Source of the DNA: Arthrobacter sp. Alg241-R88
Lineage (GTDB): Bacteria; Actinomycetota; Actinomycetes; Actinomycetales; Micrococcaceae
Assembly: GCF_900537115.1 (NCBI RefSeq)
Contig: NZ_UNRG01000008.1
Coordinates: 62,001 to 126,000, forward strand
Direction: 5' to 3'
DNA length: 64,000 bases
Position numbers and translations under genes: made by a program. Shown one piece after another: positions 61,022 to 64,000 of this stretch. The notes beneath the pieces were generated by a model. The model had not been told where the DNA came from, did no database searches, and saw nothing but the letters and a program-made list of their open reading frames with translations. The stretch's first letter is position 1. Each line of letters starts with the position of its first letter.

Positions 61022-61887
61022 GGCAGACCCGCACCGGCCGCCGCTGCCACGAGCTTGGCGGACCACACCCTGCCCGCCACGGTCAGCGAAATCCCGGCCG
61101 CCAGGGCTGCGAGCCCCAGCGGAGTTCCCAGCAGTATGGCCAGCGGGTCCACGCCAAGGGCGATTCCCAGGCCTAGTCCCATGAGCGGAAGCCAGGTCAA
61201 CAGAGTGACCGTGGCCTTGGGTCCGGCCAAGGCTGTCTGGCGGGCGGCATCGGCGTCGTCCTCCACTTCGAGCTGCGCCGCGAACCTGGTGAGTACGTCG
61301 GCCAGGGGGCAGCCGCTTGCTTCTGCGATGTCGAAGCAGGCGGCCAGTTCCGACCAGATCCGGAGTTCCCTGTCGGCCCGCGAAAAGACCCCTGGCAAGG
61401 AGCGGCGGATGGCCTCCGATACCGGCGTCCCAGTGCTGGCAGCCCCTCGGGCCACAGCCAGCACCACGGCCGACCCTGCGCTCAGGCCGCTCGCCCGCAA
61501 CCCTGCAGTGTCTCCCTGCGCCCGGTCGGACGGTGACAGGGATCGAGCACCGGAACCAAGGCCGGACGCAGTCAAGGCCGCGGCCCCGGGTTCCGCAGCA
61601 GCGCCATAGACAAACCACAGCTCGTCCCACAGCCGGGCCGGCGTTCGCCCGCCTTTAAGCAGGGCAGCCAGTTGCTGAACCACGAGAGTCATGGGTACTG
61701 CGGAACCAGATATTGCCGCTCCCCTGGCGCCGGGCCTGAGCCACCCGAACCGGCGGCCCAAACGACTCCCTGGTGCTAAGGGAGCAAAACCTCCGGCTAC
61801 GCGGCGGAGCCTCGCTGGCGCACCCCGGGGCGGACGAAGAATCAATACCGCAGCGAGCACCAGAGCCGCCGCAAGGTAAACGCTCAC
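61018..61887 (-). CDS. Type II secretion F family protein, TadB-like
   Basis: A 289-residue membrane platform protein. The T2SSF core is seen in QQLAALLKGGRTPARLWDEL and AACFDIAEASGCPLADVL. C-terminal spans are TLLTWLPLMGLGLGIALG and LGLAALAAGISLTVAG. GTG 61887 overlaps the tadA stop by four bases. It pairs with TadC and the TadA ATPase. Confidence 0.88.
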   Translation of the reverse strand: MSVYLAAALVLAAVLILRPPRGAPARLRRVAGGFAPLAPGSRLGRRFGWLRPGARGAAISGSAVPMTLVVQQLAALLKGGRTPARLWDELWFVYGAAAEPGAAALTASGLGSGARSLSPSDRAQGDTAGLRASGLSAGSAVVLAVARGAASTGTPVSEAIRRSLPGVFSRADRELRIWSELAACFDIAEASGCPLADVLTRFAAQLEVEDDADAARQTALAGPKATVTLLTWLPLMGLGLGIALGVDPLAILLGTPLGLAALAAGISLTVAGRVWSAKLVAAAAGAGLP

Positions 61888-63149
61888 ATGGTTCTCCCCG
61901 GCTCAAGTCCAAGCCGGCCGGCGAGGGCGGGCCATGCCGGACCCGGAACCGCCGTGCCCTCTGGTGCCTCCAGGGCGGACAGCACGTGAAGCCCGGCGGG
62001 GCCGTCGGAAATGACGCCAATACATGTCACTTCCCTGCCGCGGATGGTCCTTTCGACATGGATCACCACGTCCAGGGCACTGGCCGCCTGAAGCTGAACA
62101 CCTTCCGGGCTCAACCCCGCGAGCGCACCCAGTGCCGTGAGCCGGGCGGGAACGGCAGAAGCAGTATTCGCGTGGATGGTTCCGCCCCCGCCGCTGTGGC
62201 CGGTGTTCATGGCTGTCAGCAATTCGCGTACCTCGGCACCGCGGCACTCCCCGACCACCAGCCGGTCCGGCCGCATGCGCAGGGCCTGCCGGACAAGCTC
62301 GCCCAAGCTCACTTCTCCGCCGCCTTCAAGGTTTCCGTGCCGGGATTCGAGGCAAACCACATGCGGATGGACGGGATTCAGTTCCGAAGCATCCTCGATG
62401 AGGACCAGCCGCTCCTGCGGGGCACAAAGACCGAGCAACGTGGACAGCAGGGTGGTCTTGCCGGAACCGGTGGCGCCGCTGATCAGAAAGCTCAGCTTGA
62501 GCTCCAGCACCTTTCCCAGGACTTCTTTCACGAGGGAGCCGAACATGCCGGCAGCCTGCAACTCGTCCAGGGTGAAGACCCGCTCCCGCCGGATCCTGAT
62601 GCTGAGCAGCGTTCCCGCGGTGGACACCGGCGGCAGCACGGCATGGACGCGGTAGCCGCCGGGCAGCCGCACGTCCACGCACGGCGATCCGTCATCCAGG
62701 CGGCGCCCTCCTGCGGCCACCAGCCTGCAGGCAAGCGCCCGCAACTGTGCCTCTTCAGCGAAAGCCACAGCGGCGCGTTCTATGCCCCTGCCGCGGTCCA
62801 CCCAGACGGAATCCGGCGCGTTGACGAAGATGTCCGTAACAGCCGGATCCCGGGTGAGCTCCTGCAGCGGTCCCAGCCCGTTCAGCTCCGCGCTGATCCG
62901 CTCCACCGCCGCGAGCGACCCCGCCGTGCCCAGCAACTTTCCGCTAGCCTGAACGGCGGCTGCCACCCGGGACGGTGTCACTGCCCCTGCATCGGCCATC
63001 ATGGACTCACGGACCGATTCCAGCAGTCCCGAGTCCACCGGAAGGCGGGCATCCCGGCGCGGGTCACGGCGCTGGCTTTCAATGTTTCGGGCACGCCGCC
63101 GCAGTCCGTCCACCGGTCCCGTTCCATGCGGAGAGGGCTGCTGCTTCAT
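61884..63149 (-). CDS. tadA: TadA-type secretion ATPase
   Basis: A 421-residue hexameric ATPase (type II/IV secretion family, CpaF group) that powers Flp-pilus assembly. Walker A is SGATGSGKTT at 224-233 (Lys231), followed by an Asp box (VLIEDASELNP), a GECRGAEVRELL Walker B region and the His box around MNTGHSGGGGTIHA. It overlaps the upstream ssd gene by four bases and the downstream tadB gene by four bases. Confidence 0.95.
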   Translation of the reverse strand: MKQQPSPHGTGPVDGLRRRARNIESQRRDPRRDARLPVDSGLLESVRESMMADAGAVTPSRVAAAVQASGKLLGTAGSLAAVERISAELNGLGPLQELTRDPAVTDIFVNAPDSVWVDRGRGIERAAVAFAEEAQLRALACRLVAAGGRRLDDGSPCVDVRLPGGYRVHAVLPPVSTAGTLLSIRIRRERVFTLDELQAAGMFGSLVKEVLGKVLELKLSFLISGATGSGKTTLLSTLLGLCAPQERLVLIEDASELNPVHPHVVCLESRHGNLEGGGEVSLGELVRQALRMRPDRLVVGECRGAEVRELLTAMNTGHSGGGGTIHANTASAVPARLTALGALAGLSPEGVQLQAASALDVVIHVERTIRGREVTCIGVISDGPAGLHVLSALEAPEGTAVPGPAWPALAGRLGLEPGRTM

Positions 63150-64000
63150 CCCAGTTCGCCTGCGGGCAAGTCATCCCCGAGGGAATCGAGCACGGCGGCA
63201 GCAAAATGCCGGACGTTCCGCCGCCTGCCCAGGTCCAGGAGGCGGCCGGACTCCATGGCCGCACTGACACCGCGAAGCTCAGGAACGCGTCCCTGCACGG
63301 GAAGCCCGATGGCCTCGGAAATGAGGGATCCGTCCAGTGCCGCCCCCGGCCTGCCCCGCACCAGAAGCGCAGCTTCGATCGGCGGAAACTCCTGAAGCAG
63401 GCGCACGGCTGCGACAGCAGCCTTGAGCTGCGCGGGAACCACCATCATGATGCGGTCGCAGTCCCACGCATAGGACTGCAACGGACCGGTTCCCCTGCCA
63501 ATGTCCACGACCACCAGCTCATACCCCCGGCGCCCGGCATCCAGCACCCCCGTGGTGGTAGCCGCTGCCACCGGAACAGGTTGTTCCCGGCTGGCGGGCC
63601 AGGACAGGAACGAGAATCCCCCCGAGACCGGAAGCGAGTCGGAAAGCTGGCCGGGATCGATGCTGCCACGGGCTTCAGAGAGATCAGGCCAACGCAGGCC
63701 CGGTGTCTCTTCCGCAGCGATGGCCAGCTCCAGCCCGCCACCCCACGGGTCGCCGTCAACGAGCAGTACCCGGGCACCCATTCCGGCGGCCGCCTGGGCT
63801 ATCCAGATGGCGGCTGTGGTGGCGCCGGCCCCGCCGCACCCGCCGGTAACGCCCAGGATGAGTCCGCCAGGGCCCGGAGACCGGGAGCGGCTCAGATGAT
63901 CGGCGAGCCAGGCAGCGGCGTCCGGCAGCACGGCCACCCTCTCCGCGCCGAGGGCTGCCGCCAGGTGCCACAGGCTGTCACCTTCACCATCCAGTCCCAC
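63146..64000 (-). CDS. Septum-site-determining-like protein Ssd/CpaE, truncated by the window edge
   Basis: A MinD/ParA-like P-loop protein of which the last 284 residues are visible; the true start lies beyond the window. The deviant Walker A is seen in GVTGGCGGAGATTAAIWIAQ, Walker B in ARVLLVDGDPWGGGLEL and VVVDIGRGTG. Ssd (Rv3660c) heads the Tad cluster in mycobacteria and is implicated in cell-division control; CpaE localises pilus assembly. It overlaps tadA by four bases. Confidence 0.88.
   Translation of the reverse strand: MGLDGEGDSLWHLAAALGAERVAVLPDAAAWLADHLSRSRSPGPGGLILGVTGGCGGAGATTAAIWIAQAAAGMGARVLLVDGDPWGGGLELAIAAEETPGLRWPDLSEARGSIDPGQLSDSLPVSGGFSFLSWPASREQPVPVAAATTTGVLDAGRRGYELVVVDIGRGTGPLQSYAWDCDRIMMVVPAQLKAAVAAVRLLQEFPPIEAALLVRGRPGAALDGSLISEAIGLPVQGRVPELRGVSAAMESGRLLDLGRRRNVRHFAAAVLDSLGDDLPAGELG

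Noticed and set aside
1..64000. tRNA, rRNA or riboswitch genes
   Set aside because: No cloverleaf, rRNA core sequence or known riboswitch motif was recognised on reading the intergenic regions; a covariance-model scan was not possible here.

Overview
The window is GC-rich, densely coded actinobacterial DNA. Gene content and order (DUF222/HNH protein, topA, the ssd-tadABC-DUF4244-TadE-helicase neighbourhood, KtrAB, TrhO, many LacI regulators and CUT1 sugar ABC systems) point to Micrococcaceae, most likely Arthrobacter or Pseudarthrobacter. No rRNA, tRNA, CRISPR array, insertion sequence or replication origin was seen.

About 1-42 kb is a carbohydrate-use island that reads as an actinobacterial counterpart of the Bacillus 'yes' rhamnogalacturonan locus joined to an oxidative galacturonate pathway. 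From left to right: a LacI regulator with its own operator; two small unrelated genes plus a kinase; a leftward operon with DUF624 (YesL-like), lipoprotein, two permeases, rhamnogalacturonan acetylesterase (YesT-like) and DUF1961 (YesU-like); a rightward Gfo/Idh dehydrogenase plus cytoplasmic GH78 rhamnosidase; an MFS exporter; a second ABC system with DUF624; a GH42 beta-galactosidase; a DUF222/HNH protein; a third ABC system with two similar binding proteins; a coupled trio (alpha/beta hydrolase, Gfo/Idh-PmoA fusion, degenerate M24 protein); then a leftward set encoding a Gfo/Idh enzyme, uronate-dehydrogenase-like enzyme, 5-dehydro-4-deoxyglucarate dehydratase, enolase-superfamily sugar-acid dehydratase and 2,5-dioxovalerate dehydrogenase, with its own divergent LacI regulator. 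Inferred flow: imported RG-I fragments are deacetylated and trimmed of galactose and rhamnose inside the cell, and galacturonate is oxidised to galactarate and on to 2-oxoglutarate. No polysaccharide lyase and no GH105 hydrolase is present in the window.

About 40-48 kb holds lactate use (GntR/LldD with two clear operators), an ArsR regulator, AcuC, the KtrBA potassium uptake pair, ProC and Ppx. About 48-64 kb is a core neighbourhood known from other Actinobacteria: SseB-like protein, TopA, a methyltransferase, two related lipoproteins, TrhO, a GNAT enzyme, an MrfA-like helicase, and the Tad/Flp-type secretion cluster ending in a truncated ssd/CpaE gene.

Two non-coding themes stand out. Nearly every convergent junction in the island carries a large palindrome, including two copies of one 30-base-arm family and a nested six-copy inverted repeat. 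Two LacI-type operator classes tie the sugar operons together.
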